A stretch of DNA of 64,000 nt from Nocardia blacklockiae (GTDB lineage: Bacteria > Actinomycetota > Actinomycetes > Mycobacteriales > Mycobacteriaceae): positions 1,178,001 to 1,242,000 of the forward strand of contig NZ_JADLRJ010000001.1 of NCBI RefSeq assembly GCF_015477355.1, written 5' to 3'. Both the position numbers and the translations under genes were made by a program. Positions 43,282-55,311 of this stretch are shown here, one piece after another. Position 1 is the stretch's first letter, and each line of letters starts with the position of its first letter. The notes below the pieces were generated by a model, which had not been told where the DNA came from, ran no database searches, and saw nothing but the letters and a program-made list of their open reading frames with translations.

Positions 43282-44091
43282 ATGTGTTCTCCCAGTGCGA
43301 CGCTGACGGTGTGGGCCGGGTCCTGGCTCGCCGGCCGCAGCGCGCCCGACGACGTGCTGGACGCGCTGCGGGCCTGGGCGCCGCGGCACGGCGTGGCCGC
43401 GGGTGACCCGGTCACCGGCGGGCGTACCGGACTGCCCTGGCCGACCGCGGAGCCGCTCGCCGCCGGGACGGGAATCATGATGCTGCTCAAGGTGATTCGC
43501 GAGGCCCTCGACGCGCCGGGCGCGCAGCTGCGGCTGGTGCTGCCGGTACCCGGCGATGTCCGCGGCCTGCCCGCCGGCACCGAATTCGCCACGGCGGCAA
43601 TGGAAGCCGAGGAGGGCATCCTCGTCGGCGTGCCCGGCGCGGAGGGCGTCGGCCTGGTTCCCGAGTGGACCGCCGAGGACACCTTGCAGTGGACCGTCTA
43701 CCACACCGCGGTCCCCCACCCGGTGCCGGACATGGCGCTGGGCGAGGCCGAATACGCGATGCGCCAGGCGGTGCGCGACGCCGCCGACGCCCTGATGCGG
43801 TTGCAGACCACCGCCATCGGCACCGACGACATGGACCCGCGGGAACTGGTGGAGGCCGAGCTGGCCGACTACTCCCGGCACGGCTACCCCGATTCGGCCC
43901 CGCTGCGGGCCCGCCGCATCCTCGACACCGCCGACCACGTGGCCGCGATCCTCACCGTCGCGCAGCAGACGCCCGCGTCCTCCCCCGCCTCGGCCAGCGC
44001 CATGCAGGCGCACGAGACCTTCCTGCGCCCGCTGTGGGACGCCATCCGGGCCGCGCGGCTCACCGCCGTGCACGCGGCCGCGGGGCGCTGA
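43282..44091 (+). CDS. Conserved protein of unknown function
   Basis: A 269-residue soluble protein from ATG 43282 (the frame opens at 43249). No signal peptide, transmembrane helix or catalytic motif is evident. The N-terminal half is alternating strand/helix with APRHGVAAGDPVTGGRTGLPWPTAEPLAAGTGIMMLL and LRLVLPVPGDVRGLP. The C-terminal third is helical (AEYAMRQAVRDAADALMRLQ, ADHVAAILTVAQQT). Codon usage and GC3 look native. It ends 3 nt from the convergent histidine kinase gene. I cannot assign a function. Confidence 0.7.
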   Translation: MCSPSATLTVWAGSWLAGRSAPDDVLDALRAWAPRHGVAAGDPVTGGRTGLPWPTAEPLAAGTGIMMLLKVIREALDAPGAQLRLVLPVPGDVRGLPAGTEFATAAMEAEEGILVGVPGAEGVGLVPEWTAEDTLQWTVYHTAVPHPVPDMALGEAEYAMRQAVRDAADALMRLQTTAIGTDDMDPRELVEAELADYSRHGYPDSAPLRARRILDTADHVAAILTVAQQTPASSPASASAMQAHETFLRPLWDAIRAARLTAVHAAAGR

Positions 44092-44094
44092 GGG

Positions 44095-48183
<4,089 letters not shown>

Positions 48184-48212
48184 CGGCCTGCCTTCGTCTG
48201 CGAAGTGATGGA

Positions 48213-48632
48213 TCAATGCCGGAGATCGGCGTCGAAGTAGTCGTGCCCGGCGGCCACGCGCCGGATGACGTCGAGAAGTTCCTCGAACAGCCCGGTTTTC
48301 AACATCAGCCCGGCCCCGCCCGCGGCCGCCACCCGTTCGAGCATGGCCCGGTCGGCGTAGCCGGTGAACACCAGCACCCGCACCCCGGGCGAGGCGTCGC
48401 GCAGGGCCGCGATGGCCTCGATGCCGTCGCCGTCGCGCAGGCGGCGGTCCAGCAGGACCACGGTCGGCCGCGCGCGTGCGGTGGCGGCGATCGTGTCGGC
48501 GACCGAACCCGTCCGTTCGACGACCTCGATATCGTCGACGAGTTCGAAGGCGGAGTCCAGCGCCACGGCGACCATCGGGTGGTCCTCCGCCACCAGCAGC
48601 CGGATAGCGTCGTCCGCCCTATCGGATGGCAT
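48213..48632 (-). CDS. Single-domain response regulator (receiver only)
   Basis: A 139-residue protein starting at ATG 48632; the open frame to 48851 is not needed. It is a complete receiver: acidic pair E-D (VAEDHP), phosphoacceptor D in VVLLDRRLRDGDG, T in VLVFTGY and K in LMLKTG. No output domain follows, so it should act by protein interaction or in a phosphorelay. Its stop overlaps the alternative TTG start of the hybrid kinase, and it is transcribed first, which implies partnership. Confidence 0.87.
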   Translation of the reverse strand: MPSDRADDAIRLLVAEDHPMVAVALDSAFELVDDIEVVERTGSVADTIAATARARPTVVLLDRRLRDGDGIEAIAALRDASPGVRVLVFTGYADRAMLERVAAAGGAGLMLKTGLFEELLDVIRRVAAGHDYFDADLRH

Positions 48633-49009
48633 GTCCGGAAGTCTATGGCGACTTCGAGTGGTTACCACCATCTTTGGCGAAGAAAGACGCAGGTCACCCG
48701 GCCACCTAGCGGTCGCTTCGCACCCCGGTGCGGGCACCCGCCGATCTCCTGGCAACCGGCCGGTACGTTGTGCGTTACCCGGCTGTCGCCCGCCGGTTCC
48801 TGTGCATATGACCAGCGTGCCGGGTGTGCGCGCGTGGCACACCGCCCGCAACAGCCGCCCCGAGCGCGCGGCCGGACGCCGCGGATCCCGGCGAGGCTAC
48901 GCGCCGAAGCGCCCCGGAAAACCGCTGCTCTGTGACCAGTATCTCAGTGCGACAATAACTTTCACGCACCGGACCGCCCACGGAACAATCGGTTAGGCCG
49001 GCCGCGTGG
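48633..49009. other. 377-bp intergenic region
   Basis: Upstream of the receiver gene and downstream of the PPOX gene on the minus strand. A small perfect palindrome, GTGGT-T-ACCAC (48658-48668), lies about 30 nt before the receiver start and could be an operator. Otherwise nothing recognisable. Confidence 0.4.
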
Positions 49010-49501
49010 TCAGTGCTTGCGCACCACCCGTTCCTCCTCCCCCGGTTTCCAGACGAGCACATCCATGTGCCCGCCACCGATCAGCACCGCCGACGCGCCG
49101 GTGATGTCGGCGGCGTAGAACGGATCGAAGACGCGCCCGCGCAGGTCCAGGCCGACGTCCTCGTACAGGGCGGTGGCGTAGCGCTGGTGCAGCTGCTCGT
49201 CGTCGACGTGGCGGACCACGCCCCACAGCTTCGCGTCACCGTCGGCGACGTGGGTGTCGACCGTGGCCGTGTGCAGGCAGAATCGCGGATCCCGGCGCAG
49301 GTCCCGGAATTTGGTGGTGCCGGGCATGCCGCCCACGACCAGCAGCCCTTCGAAGATCCGCGGTTCCATCGGGCTGATCCGCGGATATCCGTCCGACCGG
49401 GTGGTCGCCAGCATGCACAGATTCCCCGTCGCGGCGTGGCGGCGCAGGAAGACTTCGGCTATCCGCGGCGCCGCCGCGGTGAACTCGTCCCAGCTGGTCA
49501 T
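49010..49501 (-). CDS. Pyridoxamine-5'-phosphate-oxidase-fold (split-barrel) flavoprotein
   Basis: A 163-residue split-barrel protein. The typical start (AAPRIAEVFLRRHAATGNLCMLATTRSDGYPRISPMEP) gives the flavin-binding strand pair. It is followed by GGMPGTTKFRDLRRDPRFCLH and a tail with WKPGEEERVVRK. Such proteins bind FMN, F420 or haem; the cofactor cannot be decided here. Divergent from the secreted protease. Its function in the cluster context is unknown. Confidence 0.82.
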   Translation of the reverse strand: MTSWDEFTAAAPRIAEVFLRRHAATGNLCMLATTRSDGYPRISPMEPRIFEGLLVVGGMPGTTKFRDLRRDPRFCLHTATVDTHVADGDAKLWGVVRHVDDEQLHQRYATALYEDVGLDLRGRVFDPFYAADITGASAVLIGGGHMDVLVWKPGEEERVVRKH

Positions 49502-49639
49502 GCCACCACGGTAGGCCCCGGCACCGACAGGCGGGACCGTTCCCGCCGTCGGGCCGGGTGCGCGAGTGGCCCGCGGGCCGCGACATGCGGCAGACTCGGC
49601 TGCGCACCCAGCGGCACCACGGAGACGAGGCGGTACGAC

Positions 49640-50386
49640 ATGCACCTTTCCCGAGGCCTCACGGCGGCCCTGACCGCGGCGCTCATCGGGCTCGGACTGT
49701 CCGTCGCGCCGCCCGCGCGGGCGGTGGTGGGCGGCACCGAGGCCGAGGCGTCGGCGTACCCGTGGCTGGCCGCGCTCGGCACGCCGCTCTACGCCACGCG
49801 GCCGGGCGGCCAGTTCTGTGCGGGCGCGCTCATCGCTCCCGACCGGGTGGTCACGGCGGGGCACTGCGGGGCCATCGCGAAGGTGCTGCCCGGGACCGCG
49901 GTCACGTTCGGGCGCACCGACGCCGGTGAGCCGGGCGGTGTCACGGTGGGTATCAAGGACATTCGCCTGCACCCGGACTTCCGCGTCTCGATGTTCGACG
50001 GGGACCTCGCCTTCCACCACGACGTCGCCGTCCTCACCCTGACCGAGCCGGTCGCGCGCCCCACGGTGGAAATCGTTACGCCGCACGGCGATTCGGCCGA
50101 GGTCCTCGGCTGGGGCATCACCGCCGACGGCGACCTGTCCAACAGCAGACTGCACCGCGCGTCGATCCCACTGCTCCCCGACGCCGAATGTGCCGCCTAC
50201 GGCACCGAATTCGACCCGCGCGAGGCTCTGTGCGCCGGCTCCACCACCGCCGAGAGCGCCCAGTTCGACAGCGGCGGCCCGCTTCTCGTGGACGGCCGCC
50301 TCGCCGGCGTCGTCTCGTGGGGCAAGGGCAGCGCCGAACCCGGCTACCCCGGCATCTACGCCCGCGTCCCGGCCCTCGACTTCTGA
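49640..50386 (+). CDS. Secreted trypsin-like serine protease
   Basis: A 248-residue protein starting at ATG 49640. The signal peptide is residues 1-28 (ending A-R-A). The mature chain begins V-V-G-G-T-E, the classic trypsin N-terminus after a very short or absent propeptide. Catalytic residues: H in VTAGHC, D in HHDVAVLTL and S in FDSGGPL. Two cysteine pairs are in the expected positions. It is exported to the cell exterior. It is convergent with the lasso B2 gene, 7 nt away; a role in lasso peptide processing is possible but unsupported beyond location. Confidence 0.92.
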   Translation: MHLSRGLTAALTAALIGLGLSVAPPARAVVGGTEAEASAYPWLAALGTPLYATRPGGQFCAGALIAPDRVVTAGHCGAIAKVLPGTAVTFGRTDAGEPGGVTVGIKDIRLHPDFRVSMFDGDLAFHHDVAVLTLTEPVARPTVEIVTPHGDSAEVLGWGITADGDLSNSRLHRASIPLLPDAECAAYGTEFDPREALCAGSTTAESAQFDSGGPLLVDGRLAGVVSWGKGSAEPGYPGIYARVPALDF

Positions 50387-50393
50387 CCGGCCG

Positions 50394-50798
50394 CTACTCG
50401 CTCAGCACGATGTGATACCCGGCGAGCGAACCGGATTCGCCGACCGGCGCCCCCTCCGCCGCGACCCAGGCGTGCGAGGTGAACGGCGCGCTCGCCCGGA
50501 CGCCGATGCACCACGTCGGCCACACTCCGGCGGTGCGGCTCAGCAGGACGACGGCCAGCGAGCGCTCCAGGCAGTACCGGCCCGAGCACCGCGTGCTCAC
50601 CGCGAGTACCGCGTCCATCGCCCGCGCGGCCTGCTCCCGGCTCGCGGGCGCCGAGCCCCGGCGCACGAACGACAGCACGCGGCGAATCGTCCTGGGCGAC
50701 CTGGTCGCCAGCAGCCGGGCGGCGAGAACCGCCGGGACCGCGCGCATCCGGAGCCCGAGCGGCGGCGCGGTGCGGGCGCGGTACATGGCCTGAGTCAT
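50394..50798 (-). CDS. Lasso peptide leader peptidase, B2 (transglutaminase-like)
   Basis: A 134-residue protein starting at ATG 50798, overlapping the B1 stop by four bases (ATGA). It matches the Transglut_core3 / lasso B2 family: catalytic C in S-G-R-Y-C-L-E-R-S-L-A and H in T-S-H-A-W-V, with the W-P-T-W-C-I-G-V-R segment between. It cleaves the leader from the precursor once B1 has presented it. It is the last gene of the A-C-B1-B2 cluster. The longer frame to 50972 is the shadow of B1. Confidence 0.9.
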   Translation of the reverse strand: MTQAMYRARTAPPLGLRMRAVPAVLAARLLATRSPRTIRRVLSFVRRGSAPASREQAARAMDAVLAVSTRCSGRYCLERSLAVVLLSRTAGVWPTWCIGVRASAPFTSHAWVAAEGAPVGESGSLAGYHIVLSE

Positions 50799-51064
50799 CG
50801 CCGGGCCACCAGTCCGGCGGCCGCGAGTTCGCCCAGCAGCCTGTCGATATCGGCACGCACCACGTCCACCGCCACCGGCTGCCGGGCCGCGACGGCGCGC
50901 GCCACCTCCGCCGCCGGCACGCCGTTCAGCAATTCCGCCAGCATGTGCGCGCCGGTGGCGTTCAATTGCCAATACTTTCCGCTACGTTCGTCCAGGATCA
51001 CCGTGTTGTGTTCCGTGCGACAGACCGTCACGTCCGCGCGCATCCGCAGTGGCGAGTTCGCCAT
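50795..51064 (-). CDS. Lasso RRE protein B1 (PqqD-like leader-binding)
   Basis: An 89-residue PqqD-like protein starting at ATG 51064 with GGGAGGAACG just upstream. Hallmark: LDERSGKYWQLNATGAHMLAELL, with helical C-terminus DIDRLLGELAAAGLV. B1 proteins are RiPP recognition elements that grip the precursor leader (its YxxP motif) and deliver it to B2 and C. The gene overlaps the end of the cyclase gene by 83 nt and the B2 gene by 4 nt, so all three are translationally linked. Confidence 0.92.
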   Translation of the reverse strand: MANSPLRMRADVTVCRTEHNTVILDERSGKYWQLNATGAHMLAELLNGVPAAEVARAVAARQPVAVDVVRADIDRLLGELAAAGLVARR

Positions 51065-52877
51065 CGTTCCTCCCCAGATATTCCGGCGGCCCGGCCGTTT
51101 CCGCCGCGCGCAGCCACGCTTCCGCGGCAATGGTCCGCTCCACGGCGGCCAGCCCGTCCCGCAGGATTTCGGTATTCAGTAATGCGCGCCGCATCGCCGC
51201 GGCGTCGACGAGGCCGCGTTCGGCGAGCCGGGACGAATCGCACCATCGCGCGAGCAGTGCCCGGTGCTCCTTGATTCCGGCGTGCCATTCGGACAGATTG
51301 TCGTCCTTGGTCGTCCGCTGCCGGATCTTTTCGGGCAGCAGTCCGGCCATCGCCCGGGACAACAACGGTTTGTAGGACCGCGGGTCGTAGACGAGTTCGG
51401 CCGGTGCGGACAGGCAGGCCTCGATCACGGCCCGGTCGAGAAAGGGAGCGTGCCAGGATATTCCGATCGACCACGCATCGCTTTCCAGATCGCGCGCGCG
51501 AGCGCCGCACTGCTGAATCTGATACAGCCACCGATGCGTCGCCGGCGCGTCGGCGTTCGGTGTCCAGCGGTCCGGTTCGAGCTCCTCGATCAGCTCCGCC
51601 ATGCCGCGCGCGGCCGCGGGCGTGGCCCAGGCGGGCAGTTCGGCGGGCCTGCCCCAGGCTTGCGGCACGGCCGCCGGAGGCCGGCCGTGTGCGAGGTCGC
51701 GCCCGGTACGCCGCACCCACTGCGGATACGACGTCCGGTCCAGGACCGCGCCGACGGTCCGGCCGATCGGCCAGCGGTACCACGCGCGCAACTCCGACAG
51801 CTGCCGCAAGCCGCCGAACGGATTGTCGCGCACCATGTTTCGCAGGTCGTGACCGGGCCGCTGGAGTACGTCGTCGCCGCCCTGCCCGGTCAGCCGGCAC
51901 CCCGCGCCCGCGGCCAGCAGCGCCCGGGTGACCTGGGCCTGCTGGGCCCGCGACCGCATGGCGGGCGAGGGTTCGTCGGCGCTGTCGGCGCGTTCGCCGA
52001 GCGCGCCGAACTGCGCCGGGAGTCGATCCGCGGTGAAGACCAGCCGCCGCGCACCGGGCAGCTCGGCGGCCGCCAGATCCGCGTAGGCGGCGTCCTGGCC
52101 GGGCGTGGACAGGTGAATCGTGGTGGCCAGCAGCCGGTCTCCGGCCGCCGCGGCGAGAAAGCACAGCGAGGTCGAGTCCATGCCGCCGGACAGGTCGATG
52201 CCGGACAGCTCGTGGCGGCCGGTGCGCAGTGTCACGGCCGCCGCAAGCGCGGCGCGCACCGCCGCGGTGGCCGCCGCCGACGAGCGCGCCTCGGTGGGCG
52301 GCCGCCACCACGGCCGCGTGCCGGCGCCGCGGGCGTCCACGGTGACGGCCTCGGCGGGCCGGATGCCGCGCACGCCCCGCCAGACCGGCTCGGCGTCCAG
52401 CGGCGGCGGCAGCCCGATCGCGCCGAGCCGCGCCGCGAGGTGCCGGGAATCGATGTCCGCTCCGGTCAGCCAGGCCAGGGTGCGCGCCCGGTCCGCCACG
52501 ACGGTGACGCCGTCGTGCGCGGTCGTGAAGCAGCGGTGCGAACCGGACAGGCTGCCGCGGGAATACAGGGTGCCGTCGATGTCGGCGACGAGATGGAATG
52601 CCCCGGACAGATCCGCGACGACAATTTCTATATCGGCCACCGTCCGGACCGTGGCGAGTCGATCGCGAAGAATTCGTTCCGCGGCCGAGGAAATACCGAT
52701 GATCGCCAGACTGTTTCGGCCGTGCCGAACGAGCAAAAATTCGTCGTCGCGCCACGCCCCGAGCAGCCACACTCGACCGGACGAGTGATGGATGATACGA
52801 CGACTCCGGGGTGAGAGTTTTCGAGCACTACTCACCCCGGCGTCGCAATCGGGTAGGGCGACGAACCAGCGCCCCAA
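50982..52877 (-). CDS. Lasso peptide macrolactam synthetase C (asparagine-synthetase-like)
   Basis: A 631-residue protein starting at TTG 52877; a stop codon (52878-52880) directly precedes it, so TTG is the first possible start and gives the usual F-V-x-L-P-D opening. The N-terminal glutaminase-like domain lacks the Cys2 nucleophile, as in lasso cyclases. The synthetase domain has the ATP pyrophosphatase loop L-S-G-G-M-D-S-T and LTGQGGDDVL. It adenylates the acceptor carboxylate (predicted Glu8) and closes the ring with the core N-terminus. It begins five bases after the precursor stop. Confidence 0.92.
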   Translation of the reverse strand: MGRWFVALPDCDAGVSSARKLSPRSRRIIHHSSGRVWLLGAWRDDEFLLVRHGRNSLAIIGISSAAERILRDRLATVRTVADIEIVVADLSGAFHLVADIDGTLYSRGSLSGSHRCFTTAHDGVTVVADRARTLAWLTGADIDSRHLAARLGAIGLPPPLDAEPVWRGVRGIRPAEAVTVDARGAGTRPWWRPPTEARSSAAATAAVRAALAAAVTLRTGRHELSGIDLSGGMDSTSLCFLAAAAGDRLLATTIHLSTPGQDAAYADLAAAELPGARRLVFTADRLPAQFGALGERADSADEPSPAMRSRAQQAQVTRALLAAGAGCRLTGQGGDDVLQRPGHDLRNMVRDNPFGGLRQLSELRAWYRWPIGRTVGAVLDRTSYPQWVRRTGRDLAHGRPPAAVPQAWGRPAELPAWATPAAARGMAELIEELEPDRWTPNADAPATHRWLYQIQQCGARARDLESDAWSIGISWHAPFLDRAVIEACLSAPAELVYDPRSYKPLLSRAMAGLLPEKIRQRTTKDDNLSEWHAGIKEHRALLARWCDSSRLAERGLVDAAAMRRALLNTEILRDGLAAVERTIAAEAWLRAAETAGPPEYLGRNDGELATADARGRDGLSHGTQHGDPGRT

Positions 52878-52881
52878 TTAC

Positions 52882-53013
52882 TCAGCCCCAGATGGGGTAC
52901 AGCGCGTCGTTCTCCGAGACCTCACCGACGCTGCCGAGGGTGACGTCGCGGAATTCCCCGACCTCCACGAGAATCGGTGCCTCGTAGACGTCTTCGGACG
53001 AAATGATTTCCAT
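52882..53013 (-). CDS. Lasso peptide precursor (A)
   Basis: A 43-residue peptide starting at ATG 53013 with GGGGAGGAG ten bases upstream. The leader (residues 1-26) matches the actinobacterial consensus exactly: Y10-x-x-P13-x-L15, G19-x-F21 and T25 at position -2. The predicted core (27-43) is GSVGEVSENDALYPIWG, with Gly1 and an acidic acceptor at position 8 (Glu34 of the precursor), giving an 8-residue ring and a 9-residue tail. Aromatic Tyr13 and Trp16 are plausible plug residues. No cysteines, so class II. The cognate C, B1 and B2 genes follow directly. Confidence 0.93.
   Translation of the reverse strand: MEIISSEDVYEAPILVEVGEFRDVTLGSVGEVSENDALYPIWG
52886..52897 (-). promoter_or_regulatory. 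Small hairpin at the end of the precursor gene
   Basis: CCCC-AGAT-GGGG (CCCCA-TC-TGGGG in the mRNA) spans the last codons of the precursor gene, just before the cyclase start. Such elements often reduce read-through so that the precursor is made in excess over the enzymes. Confidence 0.45.
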
Positions 53014-53046
53014 TCTGATTACTCCTCCCCAGGAAAATACGATCCC

Positions 53047-53075
53047 AGCCTATGGGCAGTTCCCCGGCGCGTCAA
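53047..53075 (-). promoter_or_regulatory. Promoter of the lasso cluster
   Basis: On the minus strand: -35 TTGACG (53070-53075), 17-nt spacer, -10 TAGGCT (53047-53052). The transcript would begin near 53040, about 27 nt before the precursor ATG. It is the best-formed housekeeping-type promoter I saw in the window. Confidence 0.6.
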
Positions 53076-53336
53076 CCCTCGACAAATGCCGACCCGATCC
53101 CCCGCTCGCCGAAATACCCGGTGCCGCAAAGCCTCTCGGCAGCTCCCGCCTGCCGTTAGCCGCGAGTGTGCTCCGGACCGGCCGGAAAGCCGCTGCGGGC
53201 CGGTCCGATTCGCGAACTGAGCCCGATCCGCCCCTATCGCACGCCTCCCGGACGTAGGCTGATCACCATCCACCCCGGCCGCGACGCCGTGGGAATGCGC
53301 GGGCCGGTGGAGCACCGATCAGTGATGAGGGAACTG

Positions 53337-54176
53337 ATGACCGCGCCGGACCCGAACGTCCAGTACTCGACTGTCGTCTCCGCCGACGGCACCACCATCG
53401 CCTACCTCAGCGTCGGCAGTGGGCCCGCGGTGCTGGTCGTGCCCGGCGCGCTGGCGGTTGCCAGCGGATATCTGGACTTCGCGCGGGCGCTCGGCGCGCA
53501 TTTCACCGTGCATGTCGTCGAGCGGCGCGGGCGCGGGGGCAGCGGGCCGCAGGGGGCGGACTACAGCATCGACAAGGAGCGCGAGGATCTGCTGGCCCTG
53601 CGCGCGAAGACCGACGCCCGGTTCCTCGTCGGCCACAGCTACGGCGGGCTGGTGGCGCTCGAGACGGCGCGCGGCTGTCCGGAGATCGGCAAGGTCGCGG
53701 TGTACGAGCCGGGCCTGTCCATCGACGGCTCGATACCCTGCGACTGGATGCCGGTCTACGAGCGGAAACTGGCGCAGCACAAGCCGTTCGACGCGTTCGT
53801 CGAATTCGTGCGGGCGATGGGCCCGGAGTCGGCGCGGCGCGCCCCGCGCTGGGTGATGCGCCGGATGCTGCCGCTGTTCATGGAGCCCGCCGAGCGCGAC
53901 CTGGTCACCGGCCAGCTGGCGGAGAACCTGCGCGAGCACCGCGAGATCGCGCGCCTGGACAACACCTACCCCCGCTACCGCGACATCGAGGCGGAGGTGC
54001 TGATCCTGCAGGGCGGCAAGGACCACGGCCCGCAGGCCGACATCGACCGCGCCACACTGGAATACGTGATCCCCCGCTGCACCGGCCACCTGTTCCCCGA
54101 CCTCGACCACTTCGGCCTGGACAAGCACGCTCCCGAACGGGTCGCGGGAGTCATCGGCACCTTCTTCGCCGGGTGA
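53337..54176 (+). CDS. Alpha/beta-hydrolase fold protein
   Basis: A 279-residue protein from ATG 53337, with GAGGGA just upstream (ATG 53325 is another option). Motifs: VVPGALAVASGYLDFARAL (altered oxyanion HG motif), ERRGRGGSG, nucleophile G-H-S-Y-G-G, acid in LILQGGKDHGP and His in LDHFGLDKHAP. An intact Ser-Asp-His triad is therefore likely, unlike the hydrolase at 12061. The substrate is unknown. It is divergent from the lasso precursor (about 320 nt apart) and convergent with hemH. Confidence 0.88.
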   Translation: MTAPDPNVQYSTVVSADGTTIAYLSVGSGPAVLVVPGALAVASGYLDFARALGAHFTVHVVERRGRGGSGPQGADYSIDKEREDLLALRAKTDARFLVGHSYGGLVALETARGCPEIGKVAVYEPGLSIDGSIPCDWMPVYERKLAQHKPFDAFVEFVRAMGPESARRAPRWVMRRMLPLFMEPAERDLVTGQLAENLREHREIARLDNTYPRYRDIEAEVLILQGGKDHGPQADIDRATLEYVIPRCTGHLFPDLDHFGLDKHAPERVAGVIGTFFAG

Positions 54177-54183
54177 CCGCGGA

Positions 54184-55233
54184 TCAGGAGGCGCGCCGCC
54201 GGGACGGCTCGCAGCAGCCGACCGCGCACGGCGCGCCGTCGACCGTGCAGCCGTAGCCGGGCACTTCGCCGAGCCGGCGGGGGGCGGCGTCCGCCAGGTG
54301 CTCGCGGACCAGCTCGGCGATCAGCCGGGCGAAGCGCGGGTCCGCGCCCGGCGTCCCCGCCCGCGCGAAGGCCATGCCCAGCGCCGCGGCCTTCTCTCGC
54401 GCCTCGTTGTCCAGGTCCCAGATCACCTCGAGGTGGTCGGAGACGAATCCCACCGGGCACACCACCACGGCGTCGATGCCCTTGCCCGACAACGCTTCCA
54501 GATGGTCGACGATGTCGGGCTCCAGCCACGGCACCTGCGGCGGCCCGGACCGGGACTGCCACACCACGTCGAAGTCGCCGAAACCCGTTGCGGCCGCGCA
54601 CAACCGGGCGGCGTCGGCGACCTGGCGGCTGTAGAGATGGCCGCCGTCGCCGGGCGGGCCCGCCGCCGCGTCGGCCGAAACCGGAATCGAGTGCGCGGTG
54701 AAGACCAGCCGCGCCCGCTCCCGGCGCTCCGCCGGAATCCGTTCCAGCGCAGTGCGAATCGCGTCGGCGAACGCCTCGATCAGCAGCGGGTGGTCGAAGT
54801 ACTGCCGCAGCTTCACCAGCTCGGGCGCCCGCTCCCCCGCCGCCGCGCGCGCCCGCACGATGTCCTCGTCGTACTGGCGGCACCCGGAGTACCCGCCCCA
54901 CGCCGAGGTGGGGAACACCAGGGCCGCGCGGACGCCGTCGTCGCGCATGCGGGCGACGGTGTCCTCGACCATGGGGTGCCAGTTGCGATTGCCGAAATAG
55001 ACGGGGAGATCGATACCGCCCCGGGCGAATTCGGCCTCGGCCGCGGCGATGATGTCCCGATTCAGCGCGTTGATCGGCGAGACGCCGCCGAAGTGCAGGT
55101 AGTGCTCGGCGACCTCGGCCAGCCGCTCCGGCGGCACCCCGCGCCCGCGGGTCACGTTCTCCAGGAACGGCAGCACGTCCTCGGGCCGCTCGGGACCACC
55201 GAAGGACAGCAGTAGCAGCGCGTCGTATTCCAC
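54184..55233 (-). CDS. hemH: Ferrochelatase (coproporphyrin-type)
   Basis: A 349-residue enzyme starting at GTG 55233, matching the M-Q-F-D-A-V start of the mycobacterial protein. Landmarks: [58 protein letters not shown] (catalytic His), [14 protein letters not shown] and [12 protein letters not shown]. The C-terminus has a Cys cluster ([16 protein letters not shown]), fitting the [2Fe-2S] centre of actinobacterial ferrochelatases. It inserts iron into coproporphyrin III in the actinobacterial haem route. Third gene of the fabG1-inhA-hemH operon. Confidence 0.95.
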   Translation of the reverse strand: MEYDALLLLSFGGPERPEDVLPFLENVTRGRGVPPERLAEVAEHYLHFGGVSPINALNRDIIAAAEAEFARGGIDLPVYFGNRNWHPMVEDTVARMRDDGVRAALVFPTSAWGGYSGCRQYDEDIVRARAAAGERAPELVKLRQYFDHPLLIEAFADAIRTALERIPAERRERARLVFTAHSIPVSADAAAGPPGDGGHLYSRQVADAARLCAAATGFGDFDVVWQSRSGPPQVPWLEPDIVDHLEALSGKGIDAVVVCPVGFVSDHLEVIWDLDNEAREKAAALGMAFARAGTPGADPRFARLIAELVREHLADAAPRRLGEVPGYGCTVDGAPCAVGCCEPSRRRAS

Positions 55234-55311
55234 GTCCACCTCACTTCGCGTCGGTGCCGTCGCGGCCCGGCACACCGGGCCGCGACGCCGGACGCCGAGT
55301 GGACGGACGAT

